Shown here piece after piece: positions 26,691 through 35,954 of a stretch of DNA of 64,000 nucleotides. How positions within the stretch are numbered: position 1 is the first letter of the stretch; each line of letters opens with the position of its first letter. The translations under genes were made by a program, and so were the position numbers. The notes below the pieces were generated by a model. It did no database searches. It was not told the DNA's origin and saw only the letters and a list, made by a program, of their open reading frames with translations. Source of the DNA: Pseudomonas putida (GTDB lineage: Bacteria; Pseudomonadota; Gammaproteobacteria; Pseudomonadales; Pseudomonadaceae); contig NZ_CP016634.1 in NCBI RefSeq assembly GCF_002741075.1, positions 1,442,501 through 1,506,500 of the forward strand, in the 5' to 3' direction.

Positions 26691-29600
26691 GCGTTTGGGT
26701 CCTGTTGCTTGGTCAAGTCGAGCAGCAGGGCTTCCACTTCGCTCTGGCGACCCTGGAGCAACACGCTGGTCGCTTTGAGGTGCACCCCTTCGTTGATCTG
26801 TACGCGGCGCAGCTGGCCCGCTGCATCCTGCGGCGGCTCGGGCAATACGGGCGTTAGCACCTCGATCACGACACCGTCCAAGGTTTCGACCGGCTCAGCC
26901 TCGGCGTCCATGCAGAACTCCAGATAGTCCAGGCCCGATTGCCAGCGCTCGTTCAGGGCGTCGAAGTCCACGGCGAAGCGCTTTTTGATAAACCGCTGCC
27001 AACTGGGTTGCCGGGCGATCCAGGTTTGTCGCAGCGGGTCGTTGTTCTTGTCTTCCTCGAACCGTTCAACAGCATCCACGACTTCGTCCACGGTACGCTC
27101 GGAAATCATCGCGGTCGGACGGTAGAGCATCTCGTGGCTGGGCTCCGGAAACTCGAGCCGAGCGGCTGTCGCCTGGCGCAAGGCCAAGCGTATCTCGATG
27201 TCATCGACAAGGCTTTGCTCCAACTGCTCCAGGCTGATGTCATCCAGCGGGTCGAGCGGGGGAAGTGCGGAAATAGCCCCCCTCTGGGCAGCAGACAGGT
27301 TGTTCCACGCCCGGTAACCCGCCTGACGTCGAAGCCGGCTTGCATAGATACGCATTGCCAGTTCGTTAACCTGCTCACGGCGGTACAGGCGACTGTAAAA
27401 ACCAAACAAATGGGGCCCCGCAATATTGCCATCGGCACTTTCGTTGTAGGCCAGGACCTCGATTTCGAGGGTGCTGAGGCCATCGGTACCTGCATCGCCG
27501 CAGGTGGCCGGAAAGTCACTGGCGATCTGCTCCAGATGATCACGCAGATATTCATCGCGGCTCGCGGTCTCCAGTAGGGCCCAGATTTGCCGGGCCAACG
27601 CTCGTGGGCTGTTTCGCGCCTGTGCCGAGCGCCCGACGCGCTCCAAGACTTGGCGCAGGTCCGGGTAGGCGCCGTCCTCGAACAGATCGTTCCACAGCTG
27701 GCGTTGTGTGTCGCTGGCGGTGGCCAGCCACCGCACCGGCGCGACTTCAGGGGGCACGGCGGGCACGTCTGCCTGCGGTACCTGAGGTTGTTGCAGCTCG
27801 CGGGTTTCCAGGACCCTGACGCCTGCGCCACGCAAGCGTTCGGCCGTCTGCTCGGGGATGCCGTTGTCAAAGAAGGTCCAGATGATCAAGCGCCGGCCGG
27901 TGCGCAGCTCGTTGACGAAGGGGCTTTGCAGGATCCGATCGAGCGTCGGGAATTCGGTGATGTGGTTGGTGCTCAGTTGCAGATCACGCAAGCGGCAGTC
28001 TTGCCGTTCCATCAACTCAGTGAGGCCGGTGGGCCATTGCGTGAGGAGGCAACCGTCCAGGTAGAGGCCTTCAAGGTTGTGCAGCTCTCCCAGCTGTGGG
28101 GCGTTCCCCAGCGGGTTGTTCGAAAGGCTCAGCTCACGTAGCGATGTCATCTGGCTGAAATGTGCCGCCAGGTTCGGCGTCAGGTCGATGGCATTGGCAT
28201 CGAGCTGCAGGATCTGCAGCGGTAGCTGTGCCAGTAACCGCATGTCGGCGGCGTTCAGGCTCAAACCCGCACGCGATATGTGCAATGTGTGCAGGTGACG
28301 CATGGCGCCCAGTGCCTCGCGCGCGGCGGCGTCCAGCTGGGCAATCGGTGTGCGGTTGATCGCCAGCGCTCGCAGCCCCGGGGCGCTGCGCAGTGCCTGG
28401 AACAGCGCGCGCGTGTCCAACTGCGGGTTGTTGGCCAGTTCCAGCCGCTGCAGGTTCGGAAAGCTCTGCAGGAAGTCTTCGGGGATCGTCTGCAAATGCA
28501 GGCTATCCATGGAAAGTTCGGTGATATGGGGAAACGACACGGGCAACGAGGGCAGCGTGTCGAGCACGAGGTAGTCCAGGTGCAGGTGCTGGCCACCGTC
28601 GCGGCCCCAGGTACGATTGAGCTGGCGGCTGAGCCTTCGGCGGTTGTCGTATTCATCCTGGGGGCCGGTATCGGTCCAGTTCTGTAGCGATTCAGCCAGG
28701 GTCGTGCGTTGCTCGCCAAGCACCCTGATCTGCCCCGCAACATCGCCATGACGGGCCATGTCTCGGGCCAGGGCGCGGATCTGCTCCCGGTCGAGCCCCG
28801 GATACAGGCTTTGCAGATGGGTGTGGGTAGCGTCCCGGCCGCTTCTTAGCAGGTTCGAAAAACGGAACCTGCCGCTGAGCGGATAGCCCCTGCGTCCGTC
28901 GCTCAGGCGCATCGGCGAGCGCCAACGGGGTTTGATCGGTTGCTGGCCGATCAATCGGGCCGCCAGGCCCCGGTCTGCTTGTGCGGCATCAAGACGCTCT
29001 GCCGGGCTGGCATCAGGCTGTTCCAGCGCCAGGGCATTGGCCAGCTTCTGGCTATCGGCATTGGCCAGGTTTGGCCGATTCAGACCGAGCAAGGCCTGAT
29101 CCAGGCGGGCGCGGGCCTGTAGACGCCGCGCTTCCTCGGCGATGCGCAACGGCACACGGCCCGCTGCCAGGCGCTGTGCTTCGGCAGGGCTGGCGTTGTC
29201 GAGGAGGGCTTCCAGCGCATCGACGGGCAATCCGCCAAACTGCCGGGCCAATACCTCGGCCGCGGCGCCCAAAGCCGGTCGACGGCTCTTGTAGAGGCTT
29301 TCGAACACCGAAGTGCGCTGGCCCGCCAAATGATTGGCCAGGATATCGTTGAGGGCCGAGGCATCTTGGGCTTGTGCGCCGTTGACCGACAGCAGTGTGG
29401 TGACAGCTTGCGGGTTCATCTGCCTGAGGACGGTCTGGCTGAGTTGGCCCTGCTCCAGCTCGGTGCGCGTGATCTTGATTTGCACCTCTCCAGGCGCTTG
29501 CGCTGCACCGTAGCGGGTGACCTTGCCCACCGACTCCGGGCCTTCGAACGCCAGGATGACGTGATCTTCGGGCCAGCCTGGCAAGGTGGGCAGGGCTGGC

Positions 29601-31657
29601 AGTGCGTAGTGCTTGTAGGCTGCAAGCGGCTGGGCAAGGCGCACGCGAGCAATCACATCGTCGGTCTCCCGGTCGATGCGCAGGCGCTTGAGCGCATCGA
29701 TGAGCAACGCCGGCGGCCGCTGCCCATCGATGTGCACCCGACGCAGCACATTGGCATCGGTGCCGGTGGCAGCCATGGCCATGATCAGGTCGGCGTCTTC
29801 CAGCCCGTCGGTCACATGCCCGAGGCGGCGCATCAGTTGAAGGTCGCTCCAGTCCAGAGGTTGCTCCAGGGCCAGGCGCCAGGCGCCGTGGCCGTTATGG
29901 GTCAGACGCGGGCGATAGGCGTCGGTGGTGCTGGGGTGCAGCAGTTGCCAATCGCCGTGCGCGTCCTGCTCCAGCGCGTAGGTCTGGCCTTCGATGCGGA
30001 CATAGTGCTGGTCGTCCAGCGTATACAGACCTTGCGCATCTGCAGACACATCGCCAGACAGCTCGACAGGGTTCTGGTAGGTCGCCAGGTCAGGGCGCCA
30101 CAGGCGTTCGCCCCCTTCGTGGTGGATCGATTGCAGGGCATCGACGAAGCCCGATGCCTTCAGTGCCTTGAGCCCGGCACCTATGGCCGCTGCGCTGGCG
30201 ACGTTGACCGCGATGGACTCCACCTGGGCCAGGGCCTCGGCGGTATCGTCATCCTCCCAGGCTTCGATGCCATGGAACACGCTGCCCATGATCTGCGCCG
30301 CACCGATGGTCATCATGATCGGGTTGAGCAGCGGCACGAACATCGCCGCGACGTTGAGCACGTCCAGCCCCACCGATAGCCAGTGCTCCAGACGCTCCAG
30401 GCGCGACTTGGCCTCGGCGTCAGCGGTGGGCACGGCAATGCTGGCGGCATCGCTTTTGAGCCGGCGCACATGGTTGTGGTGCAGGGTGATCCAGGGGTTG
30501 TCAGGCAGCGCCACGCGCTCGTAGAGAAGCCTGGGTGCCTTTTTGTTCAGCCGGACCTTGCGACCGAACAGACGCTTTTCGACGAACAACGCCTGACGCA
30601 GTTTGGTGGTCAGGTCTGCCTGCAGGGTGTGGGGGGCTAAACCGACCATCACGCGCAGCAGGTCGGTCTCTTGCATGCGCTTGGCAAGGTCGCTGGCGGC
30701 TTGGCTTGCCGAGGCATATTCGCGCAAGGGCGCATCGGGTGCGCCGGGGATGTAGACCATGCATGGATTGGTCGCATTGTCCTGGTCCGGGCCGATCAGC
30801 AATACCTCGTTCAGGGGCGTCGCGAACAGGCTGATCCGCCAGCATTTCAGCGCCTGGCTCCCATAGCGTGGGCTGGCGGCGTTCTCACACAACTGCATCA
30901 GCGCAGCGTGCCCTGCGACGGTCACGCGATCGCGAAGACGGGCGATCCACGCCTGGACGCATAATTCATCCCGACTGGCCTGGATGGACAGGCGCTGGAT
31001 CGAGGCCGAGGCAGGGCCCTCATAGAGGGACTCAAGATGCGTCTGGTACTGCTGGCCAAGGTCCAGGTCGCGGCAGATCTTGACGAATCCAGCGGCGGTC
31101 AGCCCCGCCACGGGACCTGTGACAGGGCTTGCGTCAGTCTTGCTGCGCTGCAAGGTACTGAAGGGGCCAGCTTCATCGGCGCTTTCGAAATTGTGCAGCG
31201 CCGCCTCTAGTAGGCTGAGCGTGCGTGGCTTGCCATTGGGGTCGCGTTCATAGCGCGCCTTGTCTGCCTGTGCGGCAATGGCGGCGGTCGGTTCGGTCAG
31301 TACCTCGCGGACCTGCTTGAACGGCTGGAAGTGGTACTGCACCCGGTCGACGGGGTCATCGATGCCCAGGCGTTGTTGGAGCAGTGGCTTGCAGAATTCA
31401 GTGACGCCCTTGAGTGGCTTCAGCGCGTCCTGCAGAGCCTTGCGGCTCAAGTCGCGAAGATCGATAGCCGCGTTCAGGGCCTGTTGATCCTCGGCGCTGG
31501 CCTTGGCGTACCAGGCATGGACTGTGCCATCGGCCTGGAGGTAGTCCTTGCGCAGCCGGCTCAGCAGGTCGGGCAGGCGCCGGGCGGGCAGGGCCTTGCA
31601 CCAGGTCGGCAAGGAACGAACGATCTGCGCGTGATGAAAGGAAGGCTCGGTGGTCAT
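26684..31657 (-). CDS. Large DUF6543/LRR/NEL-type protein, putative effector or toxin
   Basis: The 1657-residue protein has an N-terminal dermonecrotic-toxin-like region (about 1-400), hydrophobic stretches near 425-510 (VAAMFVPLLNPIMMTIGAAQ), a large middle region, leucine-rich repeats (about 1020-1260, with LQRLELANNPQLD and LRELSLSNNPLG), and a C-terminal domain like the NEL E3 ubiquitin ligases of IpaH/SspH. The candidate catalytic Cys1386 lies in a C-G-D motif, matching the NEL CxD core. No signal peptide or secretion genes are nearby. The second ATG is used because GGAG inside the first overlaps it. Host or prey targeting is inference. Confidence 0.82.
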   Translation of the reverse strand: MTTEPSFHHAQIVRSLPTWCKALPARRLPDLLSRLRKDYLQADGTVHAWYAKASAEDQQALNAAIDLRDLSRKALQDALKPLKGVTEFCKPLLQQRLGIDDPVDRVQYHFQPFKQVREVLTEPTAAIAAQADKARYERDPNGKPRTLSLLEAALHNFESADEAGPFSTLQRSKTDASPVTGPVAGLTAAGFVKICRDLDLGQQYQTHLESLYEGPASASIQRLSIQASRDELCVQAWIARLRDRVTVAGHAALMQLCENAASPRYGSQALKCWRISLFATPLNEVLLIGPDQDNATNPCMVYIPGAPDAPLREYASASQAASDLAKRMQETDLLRVMVGLAPHTLQADLTTKLRQALFVEKRLFGRKVRLNKKAPRLLYERVALPDNPWITLHHNHVRRLKSDAASIAVPTADAEAKSRLERLEHWLSVGLDVLNVAAMFVPLLNPIMMTIGAAQIMGSVFHGIEAWEDDDTAEALAQVESIAVNVASAAAIGAGLKALKASGFVDALQSIHHEGGERLWRPDLATYQNPVELSGDVSADAQGLYTLDDQHYVRIEGQTYALEQDAHGDWQLLHPSTTDAYRPRLTHNGHGAWRLALEQPLDWSDLQLMRRLGHVTDGLEDADLIMAMAATGTDANVLRRVHIDGQRPPALLIDALKRLRIDRETDDVIARVRLAQPLAAYKHYALPALPTLPGWPEDHVILAFEGPESVGKVTRYGAAQAPGEVQIKITRTELEQGQLSQTVLRQMNPQAVTTLLSVNGAQAQDASALNDILANHLAGQRTSVFESLYKSRRPALGAAAEVLARQFGGLPVDALEALLDNASPAEAQRLAAGRVPLRIAEEARRLQARARLDQALLGLNRPNLANADSQKLANALALEQPDASPAERLDAAQADRGLAARLIGQQPIKPRWRSPMRLSDGRRGYPLSGRFRFSNLLRSGRDATHTHLQSLYPGLDREQIRALARDMARHGDVAGQIRVLGEQRTTLAESLQNWTDTGPQDEYDNRRRLSRQLNRTWGRDGGQHLHLDYLVLDTLPSLPVSFPHITELSMDSLHLQTIPEDFLQSFPNLQRLELANNPQLDTRALFQALRSAPGLRALAINRTPIAQLDAAAREALGAMRHLHTLHISRAGLSLNAADMRLLAQLPLQILQLDANAIDLTPNLAAHFSQMTSLRELSLSNNPLGNAPQLGELHNLEGLYLDGCLLTQWPTGLTELMERQDCRLRDLQLSTNHITEFPTLDRILQSPFVNELRTGRRLIIWTFFDNGIPEQTAERLRGAGVRVLETRELQQPQVPQADVPAVPPEVAPVRWLATASDTQRQLWNDLFEDGAYPDLRQVLERVGRSAQARNSPRALARQIWALLETASRDEYLRDHLEQIASDFPATCGDAGTDGLSTLEIEVLAYNESADGNIAGPHLFGFYSRLYRREQVNELAMRIYASRLRRQAGYRAWNNLSAAQRGAISALPPLDPLDDISLEQLEQSLVDDIEIRLALRQATAARLEFPEPSHEMLYRPTAMISERTVDEVVDAVERFEEDKNNDPLRQTWIARQPSWQRFIKKRFAVDFDALNERWQSGLDYLEFCMDAEAEPVETLDGVVIEVLTPVLPEPPQDAAGQLRRVQINEGVHLKATSVLLQGRQSEVEALLLDLTKQQDPNAH

Positions 31658-31849
31658 GGTCAACTCCATTGCAAAGAGCTGCCATTGAGCGGCTTCGATG
31701 CCTGGCTTGGGCGATAAAGAGATAACACCCAGGAGTCGGTGTCGAACACGTTATCGTCGGTCGCGGGCCAGCGAGCGTAGGTTGCCTGCGCCAAGGTAGG
31801 CTGCCGGCCTGATGCGGAGGTACCAGGCCATAGCCAAGGGAGAGAGTTC

Positions 31850-32776
31850 ATGCGTTCGCAGTGCAGTCCCAAGGATCACCTGCTAGACCTCGATGGCGTC
31901 GAGATTGCCGTGCGTTGCTGGGGGCCGGAAGACGGCATTCCCGTGCTGGCCTTGCACGGCTGGTTGGACAATGCCGCTTCGTTCGAGCGCTTGGCACCGT
32001 TGCTCGATGGGTGCTTCGTGGTGGCGCCGGACTTGGCCGGCCATGGCCGGTCGGACCATCGGCGCGATGACAGCGGCTATTACTTGTGGGAACACGCCGA
32101 GGACATGCTGGCCGTGGTCGAGAGCCTGGGCCTTGGGCATTTTCATGTGGTGGCCCATGGGATGGGTACCGGCATCGCCTCGTTGCTGGCGGCGCTCACC
32201 AGCAGTATCGCCAGCATGGTCTTTCTCGATGGCATGGGCGTGCCCTTTACCGTGGCCGCGGATGACCGTGTTCAGCACCTGGCCCGGGCCTACCGGCTCA
32301 AGCGCATGGTTCGGCGCAGCCGTTTGCAGGGCTTCGCCGAGCCGGGCGGCAGTCAGTTCGATGACCTGGAGTCGGCGCTGCTGCAGCGGCGCAATCGCCT
32401 CGACAGTACGTTGTCTTCGGACGCTGCGCGCCTGCTGGCCCTGCGCGACCTGCTGCAAGTGGGCGATGGCTACTGCTGGCGCCACGACCCGCGTCTGGTC
32501 TTGCCCGAGCCGATGCCGCTGACCGAGCGTGAAGCCTGTGACCTGCTGCGTCAGATCGCCTGCCCGCTGTACCTGATGCTGGGGCGCCAGGGGGCGTTCG
32601 CTGGCGATGGCTTCGAGCAGCGCCAGGGCGCCTTGCCCGAGCACGCCCGGGTCAGCTGGCATCCGGGGGGGCATCACTTCCACTTGGAGGCGCCTGACCG
32701 GGCGCTGGTCGACCAGATCCTGCGGGTGCTGGCCAGCCACGATACCGGCCAGTTGCAGCGCCTGGTCAACGAGTAG
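31850..32776 (+). CDS. Alpha/beta hydrolase-fold protein lacking the nucleophilic serine
   Basis: The 308-residue protein keeps the fold markers LALHGWLDNAASFERLAPLL, APDLAGHGRSDHR and the late histidine in WHPGGHHFHLEAPD. At the nucleophile elbow, where relatives read G-H-S-M-G, it reads A-H-G-M-G, so residue 104 is glycine in place of serine. It may therefore be a non-catalytic relative or a recently inactivated enzyme; a sequencing error would need two changed bases. GGGAGAG precedes the ATG. The VOC gene follows 86 bp later on the same strand. Confidence 0.88.
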   Translation: MRSQCSPKDHLLDLDGVEIAVRCWGPEDGIPVLALHGWLDNAASFERLAPLLDGCFVVAPDLAGHGRSDHRRDDSGYYLWEHAEDMLAVVESLGLGHFHVVAHGMGTGIASLLAALTSSIASMVFLDGMGVPFTVAADDRVQHLARAYRLKRMVRRSRLQGFAEPGGSQFDDLESALLQRRNRLDSTLSSDAARLLALRDLLQVGDGYCWRHDPRLVLPEPMPLTEREACDLLRQIACPLYLMLGRQGAFAGDGFEQRQGALPEHARVSWHPGGHHFHLEAPDRALVDQILRVLASHDTGQLQRLVNE

Positions 32777-32862
32777 GCAGCGGACGAGGGGCTGTCGGCG
32801 GGCGTTGGGATGGGCTATGTTGCCTGCGTACCTTTCCAGGGTCCGCCACAAGGAGCAGCGGC

Positions 32863-33273
32863 ATGCCACCTTTCATCATTCAGCACATCGATCATATCGT
32901 CCTACGGGTCCAGGATCTGGAGCGCAGCATCGCCTTCTACTGTGACCTGCTCGGCTGCCAGGTGAGCCGAACGCGCGATGACCTCGGGATGGTCCATCTG
33001 GCGGCGGGCACCGCGATGATCGATCTGGTGACCCTCGATGGCCCCCTGGGACGCCCGGGCGGGCCGGGGTCGAACGGGCAGGGCAACAACCTTCATCACT
33101 TCTGTCTGCGCATCGAGCCGTTCGACGAACAGGCCCTGACCACCTACCTGCAAGCGGCGGGCGTCACCGTCGAGCCTGCCGAGAAGCGCTATGGCGCCGA
33201 GGGCGAAGGCCCCTCGCTGTACTGCTTCGACCCGGACGGCAACCAGGTGGAGCTCAAGGGGCCGTTGTCATGA
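32863..33273 (+). CDS. VOC-family protein (glyoxalase/bleomycin resistance fold)
   Basis: This 136-residue protein has two beta-alpha-beta-beta-beta units. Metal-ligand candidates are His in IDHIVLRVQDLERSIAFY (about 7), His and Glu in NNLHHFCLRIE, and Glu in DPDGNQVELKGP (about 131). Relatives include glyoxalase I-like lyases and resistance proteins. AAGGAG lies before the ATG. The function is open. Confidence 0.9.
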   Translation: MPPFIIQHIDHIVLRVQDLERSIAFYCDLLGCQVSRTRDDLGMVHLAAGTAMIDLVTLDGPLGRPGGPGSNGQGNNLHHFCLRIEPFDEQALTTYLQAAGVTVEPAEKRYGAEGEGPSLYCFDPDGNQVELKGPLS

Positions 33274-33515
33274 CTGCGGCCCAGGTGCGCCGGCATTAGG
33301 TCCAGACACCACAAGGCGCCCCCCTGGCCGGGTGCCCTGTGGTCGGCGCCCCATCGCCATGCGGGCAAAGGCGATTATGCTTCAACTGACCCTGCTGCGA
33401 TCCTGGGCGCTTCGCCTGTCGTGCTTCGCACAATCTGAAAGTCCTAGGGCCTGGGTGTACGGGTGAATTGCATGGGAGGCACCTGCGGCCTGCAACCTCG
33501 AGACGGAGGCAACCC

Positions 33516-35195
33516 ATGGCGGTCATCGACAGTACATCCACGGGCAGTAGCGCGCCCCAGCGCGGCATCACTCGGGAGGAGCGCAAGGTCATCTTCGCCT
33601 CGTCCCTCGGCACCGTGTTCGAATGGTACGACTTCTACCTCTACGGCTCCCTGGCAGCGATCATCGCCAAGCACTTCTTCGCCGGCGTCAACGAGACCAC
33701 TTCCTTCATCTTCGCCTTGCTGGCCTTTGCCGCCGGGTTTGCCGTGCGGCCGTTCGGCGCCATCGTGTTCGGCCGCCTGGGTGACATGATCGGGCGCAAG
33801 TACACCTTCCTGATCACCATCGTCATCATGGGCCTGTCCACTGCAGTGGTGGGTGTGCTGCCCGGCTATGCCAGCATCGGCGTGGCGGCGCCGATCATCC
33901 TCATCACCCTGCGCCTGCTGCAGGGTCTGGCGCTGGGTGGCGAATATGGCGGTGCGGCCACTTATGTGGCCGAGCATGCGCCCAAGGGCAAGCGTGGGTT
34001 CTTCACCTCATGGATCCAGACCACCGCGACCCTGGGGCTGTTTCTCTCGCTGCTGGTGATTCTGGCTTGCCGCACACTGCTGGGTTCTGAGGCCTTCGAG
34101 GCGTGGGGCTGGCGCATCCCGTTCGTGCTGTCGATCCTGCTGCTGGCGATCTCGGTGTACATCCGTATGCAGCTCAACGAGTCGCCGGTGTTCATGAAGA
34201 TGAAAGCCGAAGGCAAGGCCTCAAAAGCGCCGCTGACCGAGTCCTTCGCCCGCTGGGACAACCTCAAGGTGGTGATCATGTCGCTGCTCGGCGGCACCGC
34301 CGGCCAAGCGGTGGTGTGGTACACCGGGCAGTTCTACGCGCTGTTCTTCTTGTTGCAGACGCTCAAGATCGACCCGCAGACCGCCAACCTGCTGATCGCA
34401 GGCTCGCTGTTGATCGGCACACCGTTCTTCATCCTGTTCGGCAGCCTGTCCGACCGCATCGGCCGCAAGAAGATCGTCATGGCCGGCTGCATCATCGCCG
34501 CGTTGACCTACTTCCCGATCTTCAAGGCCTTGACCGAGTACGGCAACCCGGACGTGTTCGTCGCCCAGGAGCAGAACCCAGTGGTGGTGATCGCTGACCC
34601 GGACCAGTGCGCGTTCCAGTTCGACCCGGTGGGCAAGGCCAAATTCACCAGCTCCTGCGACATCGCCAAGAGCTTGCTGGCCAAGCGCGCCATCCCTTAC
34701 CAGAACGAGCGCGCCGAGCCTGGCAGCGTGGCGCAGATCCGCATCGGCGAGCGGGTGATTCCAAGCTTCGAGGGCGGTGCGTTGGCCGCGACGGACTTCA
34801 AGGCCCAGAGCGAGAGTTTCACAACCACCTTGGGCAGCGCGCTCAAGGAGGCGGGCTACCCTGAAAAAGCCGACCCGGCCAAGACCCATTACCCGATGGT
34901 GCTGTTGCTGCTGACCCTTCTGGTGATCTACGTGACCATGGTCTATGGCCCGATCGCGGCCTGGCTGGTGGAGCTGTTCCCGGCGCGGATCCGCTACACC
35001 TCGATGTCATTGCCGTACCACATCGGCAATGGCTGGTTCGGCGGATTCCTGCCGACCGTGGCGTTCGCCATGGTGGCCGCGACCGGGGATATCTACTACG
35101 GGCTGTGGTATCCGATCGTCATTGCGGTGATGACGGCGGTATTGGGCACGTTCTTCCTCCCGGAGACCAAGGATCGGGAGATTCATCACGCCTGA
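33516..35195 (+). CDS. MFS metabolite:H+ symporter with a soluble insertion (ShiA/ProP/KgtP-like)
   Basis: The 559-residue protein opens with the subgroup motif SSLGTVFEWYDFYLYGSLA and has GRLGDMIGRKYTFL and SLSDRIGRKKIVMAG, the two MFS signature loops. Between about residues 355 and 455 there is a polar segment of some 90 residues with cysteines (DPDQCAF, SSCDIAK) that other subgroup members of about 430 residues lack. GGAGG lies before the ATG at 33516. The inner-membrane symporter role follows from the family; the substrate is unknown. Confidence 0.9.
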   Translation: MAVIDSTSTGSSAPQRGITREERKVIFASSLGTVFEWYDFYLYGSLAAIIAKHFFAGVNETTSFIFALLAFAAGFAVRPFGAIVFGRLGDMIGRKYTFLITIVIMGLSTAVVGVLPGYASIGVAAPIILITLRLLQGLALGGEYGGAATYVAEHAPKGKRGFFTSWIQTTATLGLFLSLLVILACRTLLGSEAFEAWGWRIPFVLSILLLAISVYIRMQLNESPVFMKMKAEGKASKAPLTESFARWDNLKVVIMSLLGGTAGQAVVWYTGQFYALFFLLQTLKIDPQTANLLIAGSLLIGTPFFILFGSLSDRIGRKKIVMAGCIIAALTYFPIFKALTEYGNPDVFVAQEQNPVVVIADPDQCAFQFDPVGKAKFTSSCDIAKSLLAKRAIPYQNERAEPGSVAQIRIGERVIPSFEGGALAATDFKAQSESFTTTLGSALKEAGYPEKADPAKTHYPMVLLLLTLLVIYVTMVYGPIAAWLVELFPARIRYTSMSLPYHIGNGWFGGFLPTVAFAMVAATGDIYYGLWYPIVIAVMTAVLGTFFLPETKDREIHHA

Positions 35196-35207
35196 CGGGC
35201 ACGCAGT

Positions 35208-35232
35208 CGAAGGGGCGCAGTGCGCCCCTTCG
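35208..35232. terminator. Bidirectional terminator-like hairpin
   Basis: CGAAGGGGCGCA and TGCGCCCCTTCG are perfect 12-base arms around one base, located between the convergent MFS gene and the hypothetical gene. In practice a loop of five to seven bases would form over a stem of nine or ten. No long T-run flanks it. Confidence 0.7.
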
Positions 35233-35251
35233 TAGGCAGATCATCCACGCC

Positions 35252-35821
35252 TCAATCGAAACACCCGCGCAAGGCGTAGCGATAGCCGATGTCCACGCCT
35301 GAGCTGTCGCCTCGGGCGTGGGTCTGTTTCAGCACGAACTCGAAGGCCGGTTCGTACAGCCCGTCGCGCAGCACGGCGCCGGCCAGCACCTCCACCCGGT
35401 ACCAGCCGTTGTCCAGTTCGATGATCGGCCGCCCAGGCTGCTGGTAGCGTGCCAGCAGGTCGCCCAGGGTCTTGGGGGTGAAGTGCTGCAGGATGCGCCA
35501 GGTGAACAGCATCAATGAACGATGCTCCACCTGCAGCACATAGCCCGGTCGGCGGTGCTTGAGGCGGCTGCCGGGGGCGAGCAGGGCAGGCGTGTCGTCA
35601 CCCAGGCTGAAGATGATCCGGTAGGGCAGGTTCTCGACGCCGGCCAGGGGCAGGACGACGCCCTCAAGCACCGCCTGGTCGCCGCTGTCGCCATGGGTGA
35701 AGGCCCGGGCCAGGTCGTCGGGCAGGGCGTGCTCTTCCTTGAAGCGATGAAGCAACTGGATATCGCCAAGGATGAAGTAGTCGATCAGGTCGTTCTGGAC
35801 TTCGCTGAATTCGTAGCGCAT
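35252..35821 (-). CDS. Conserved hypothetical protein
   Basis: I do not recognise a family for this 189-residue protein. It starts MRYEFSEVQNDLIDYFILGD, has no signal peptide or membrane helix, and looks like a mixed alpha/beta cytoplasmic protein with a beta-rich C-terminal half. The coding frame has normal GC skew at third positions, supporting a real gene. AAGGAAAAC precedes the start. It is divergent from the thermostable-hemolysin operon, and the 133 bp between them includes the putative response-regulator site. Confidence 0.7.
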   Translation of the reverse strand: MRYEFSEVQNDLIDYFILGDIQLLHRFKEEHALPDDLARAFTHGDSGDQAVLEGVVLPLAGVENLPYRIIFSLGDDTPALLAPGSRLKHRRPGYVLQVEHRSLMLFTWRILQHFTPKTLGDLLARYQQPGRPIIELDNGWYRVEVLAGAVLRDGLYEPAFEFVLKQTHARGDSSGVDIGYRYALRGCFD

Positions 35822-35888
35822 TGGGTTTTCCTTGTTATGGCTGCGCTGTGAGGGACAGCTGACTGTAGCGCAACGTCCTCGTGGCTGT

Positions 35889-35905
35889 CTTCAGACTGCC
35901 TTCAG
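35889..35905 (+). promoter_or_regulatory. CTTCAG-N5-CTTCAG direct repeat, candidate OmpR-family response-regulator box
   Basis: Two identical hexamers spaced by five bases (11 bp period) lie 50-66 bp upstream of the first operon ATG. This spacing is that of PmrA/QseB/ColR-type boxes (CTTAAN-N5-CTTAAN). A GATACT -10-like element follows at 35916-35921. Because the operon ends with an OmpR-type regulator and kinase, autoregulation is the natural reading. The link is inferred. Confidence 0.6.
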
Positions 35906-35954
35906 GTTCGCTGCCGATACTCCCCCCATCGAATCTTCCCCTGGGGGGAGCCTC

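Noticed and set aside
31658..31849. Small antisense gene between the NEL-like and hydrolase genes
   Set aside because: Open frames here have no start signal and atypical codon use.
33274..33515. Small coding region between the VOC and MFS genes
   Set aside because: No frame has both a ribosome site and sensible composition; nothing recognisable was seen.
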